Of a stretch of 64,000 nt of DNA, positions 62,514 through 64,000 are shown piece by piece. Numbering within the stretch: the first letter of the stretch is position 1; each line of letters begins with the position of its first letter. The notes below the pieces were generated by a model that saw nothing but the letters and a program-made list of their open reading frames with translations, was not told the DNA's origin and did not search any database. This stretch comes from Clusia tigrina (lineage: Eukaryota > Arthropoda > Insecta > Diptera > Clusiidae), in assembly GCA_920105625.2 (NCBI GenBank), contig OV050033.1, forward strand, positions 94,056,280 through 94,120,279, read 5' to 3'. The position numbers and the translations under genes were made by a program.

Positions 62514-64000
62514 ACGTCCTACACCTATCAAAGTTTGCAACATACAAATGCTTGTAACTTTTTACTGGAGCGTCATAATACCTTCAAATTTTGTAACAAT
62601 AAAGTACTCGAGCCTCTTGTCAATTTAAGCTATCGCTCAAAGCTGTGCTACCCTTGTGTCCCAAATCAAACACTGATAAAAATTCAAATGGCCCTAACTT
62701 CTATACGGTACGTCCTACACCTATCAAAGTTTGCAACATACAAATGCTTGTAACTTTTTACTGGAGCGTCATAATACCTTGAAATTTGTAAAAATAAAGT
62801 ACTCGAGCCTCTTGTCAATTTAAGCTATCGCTCAAAGCTGTGCTACCCTTATGTCCCAATTCAAACACTGATAAAAATTCAAATGGCCCTAACTTCTATA
62901 TGGTACGTCCTACACCTATCAAAGTTTGCAACATACAAATGCTTGTAACTTTTTACTGGAGCGTCATAAAACCTTGAAATTTTTCAACAATAAAGTACTC
63001 GAGCATCTTGTCAATTTAAGTTATCGCTCAAAACTATGCTACCCTTGAGTCTCAAATCAAACACTGATAAAGCTTCAAATGGCCCTAACTTCTATACGGT
63101 ACGTCCTACACCTATCAAAGTTTGCAACATATAAATGCTTGTAACTTTTTACTGGCGCGTTATAAAACCTTGAAATTTTGTAACAATAAAGTACTCGAGC
63201 CTCTTGTCAATTTAAGCTATCGCTCAAAGCTGTGTTACCCTTGAGTCCCAAATCAAACATTGATAAAGCTTCAAATGGCCCTAACTTCTATACGGTACGT
63301 CCTACACCTATCAAAGTTTGCAACATACGAATGCTTGTAACTTTTTACTGGAGCGTCATAAAACCTTGAAATTTTGTAACAATAAAGTACTCGAGCCCCT
63401 TGTCAATTTAAGCCATCGCTCAAAGCTGTGCTACCCTTGAGTCCCAAATCAAACACTGATAAATCTTCAAATGGCCCTAACTTCTATACGGTACGTCCTA
63501 CACCTATCAAAGTTTGCAACATACAAATGCTTGTAACTTTTTACTGGAGCGTCATAAAACCTTGAAATTTTGTAACAATAAAATACTCGAGCCCCTTGTC
63601 AATTTAAGCTATCGCACAAAGCTGTGCTACCCTTGAGTCCCAAATCAAACACTGATAAATCTTCAAATGTCCCTAACTTCTACACGGTACGTCCTACACC
63701 TATCAAAGTTTGCAACATACAAATGCTTGTAACTTTTTACTGGAGCGTCATAAAACCTTGAAATTTTGTAACAATAAAGTACTCGAGCCTCTTGTCAATT
63801 TAAGCTATCGCTCAAAGCTATGCTACCCTTGAGTCCCAAATCAAACACTGATAAAAATTCAAATGGCCCTAACTTCTATACGGTACGTCCTACACCTATC
63901 AAAGTTTGCAACATACAAATGCTTCTAACTTTTTACTGGAGCGTCATAAAACCTTGAAATTTTGTAACAATAAAGTTCTCGATCCTCTTGTCAATTTAAG
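62514..64000 (+). repeat. HOR unit 10 (at least 7 monomers, cut by window end)
   Basis: The core is followed by AAGCCATC with AAATCTTC (no TTGTAAATTT), AATGTCCC with CTACACGG, AAAAATTC, and the beginning of the GCTTCTAAC, GTTCTCGATCC monomer. It carries more private changes than the units to its left: a 195-bp monomer, CTTATGTCCC, CTATATGG, CAAACATTG, AAAATACTCGAG and CGCACAAAG. Confidence 0.85.
62710..62904 (+). repeat. 195-bp monomer with 1-bp deletion
   Basis: TGAAATTTTGTAACAAT reads TGAAATTTGTAAAAAT near 62,780-62,795, one T short and with a C-to-A change. The next monomer starts at 62,905. It also has CTTATGTCCC and CTATATGG. It is not repeated elsewhere in the window. Confidence 0.9.

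Larger units (their letters stand above)
1..64000 (+). repeat. 196-bp satellite DNA array filling the window
   Basis: A 196-bp unit repeats head to tail from the first base to the last, with every copy in the same orientation: 326 full monomers plus 116 bases. The register was checked by following ACGTCC, CTCGAG and AACAATAAAG landmarks; after allowing for four short deletions (5, 5, 1 and 1 bp) the phase at 63,885 is exactly that of base 1. Monomers differ mainly by substitutions at recurring positions, roughly phases 22-33, 60-75, 92-104, 122-148, 163-172 and 185-193. This is the organisation of eukaryotic satellite heterochromatin, and 196 bp is close to a nucleosome repeat length. A centromeric role is an inference. 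The family is not one I recognise, so no satellite name is given. No unique sequence or mobile element interrupts it. Confidence 0.98.

Noticed and set aside
218..62753. About eighty plus-strand open frames of 63-79 codons with nearly the same protein
   Set aside because: They start at TTG, not ATG, run more than one monomer in a frame that shifts by one each unit (196 is 1 modulo 3), and exist only where the usual TGA at phases 142-144 reads TGT, TCA or similar. Their substitutions do not favour silent sites by eye. They are repeat artefacts, not genes.
1..64000. CRISPR array
   Set aside because: The repeats are 196 bp and contiguous with no unique spacers, and no cas-like gene is present.
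1..64000. Telomeric repeats (CCCTAA within GGCCCTAACTTC)
   Set aside because: The hexamer occurs once per monomer at a fixed place and is never in tandem, so it is coincidental.
1..64000. CENP-B box
   Set aside because: No monomer variant I read matches the TTCG...CGGGA pattern of the known mammalian box. A different centromere-protein site cannot be excluded from sequence alone.
1..64000. Embedded transposon or other insertion
   Set aside because: The 196-bp phase is unbroken apart from four deletions of 1-5 bp. No inserted sequence, target-site duplication or terminal repeat was found.
1..64000. tRNA, rRNA or other structured RNA genes
   Set aside because: No conserved tRNA boxes or rRNA-like stretches were seen, and every base belongs to a satellite monomer.
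1..64000. Naming the species or a published satellite family
   Set aside because: I do not recognise the 196-bp monomer. A database search with one monomer would settle it, but I cannot run one.

Overview
The whole 64,000-base window is one uninterrupted tandem satellite array. I see no gene, RNA gene, transposon, CRISPR array or unique sequence anywhere in it. The repeat unit is 196 bp. Counting from the ACGTCC at base 1, the window holds 326 complete monomers and a final 116-base partial one (from 63,885), all in the same orientation. Only four monomers change length: two of 191 bp carrying the same 5-bp deletion, and two of 195 bp. The typical monomer is AT-rich (about 37% GC by my hand count, A66 C46 G26 T58) and carries overlapping ScaI (AGTACT) and XhoI (CTCGAG) sites at phases 90-99.

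This is the structure of eukaryotic centromeric or pericentromeric heterochromatin, since the monomer is near one nucleosome repeat and the array shows nested higher-order repeats (HORs). I do not recognise the monomer family and cannot name the organism. CpG is only mildly depleted (about 5 per monomer against about 6 expected), which fits a lightly methylated genome such as many invertebrates, but this is weak evidence. Centromere identity is an inference.

The array is divided into territories, each dominated by its own variant combinations and duplication register. (1) About 1-8,900: monomers with GAAACATAC, GCAACGTAC or CCACATATAAATG, and TTCAGTGCC or TTGTGTCCC; 14- and 10-monomer duplications. 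(2) About 8,900-10,965: a transition zone with many private changes. (3) 10,966-25,469: a 588-bp trimer HOR, then a 7-monomer cassette found five times with spacers of 1, 5, 9 and 8 monomers, and a related degenerate cassette. (4) 25,470-38,280: a 6-monomer duplication, then an almost perfect tandem duplication of 25 monomers (4,900 bp). (5) 38,280-46,049: 4-, 5- and 7-monomer registers. (6) 46,050-64,000: the most ordered part, where a five-monomer core recurs nine times and units settle into alternating 10 and 11 monomers, giving a 21-monomer, 4,116-bp super-period.

Nothing here works as genes do. The many open frames of about 63-72 codons are by-products of repetition. They mostly begin at TTG or GTG, run through the monomer in a shifted frame (196 is 1 modulo 3), and exist only where a common in-frame TGA at phases 142-144 is mutated. 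The biology in the window is that of array evolution: unequal exchange or amplification at 196-bp register, hybrid monomers at breakpoints, and local homogenisation.
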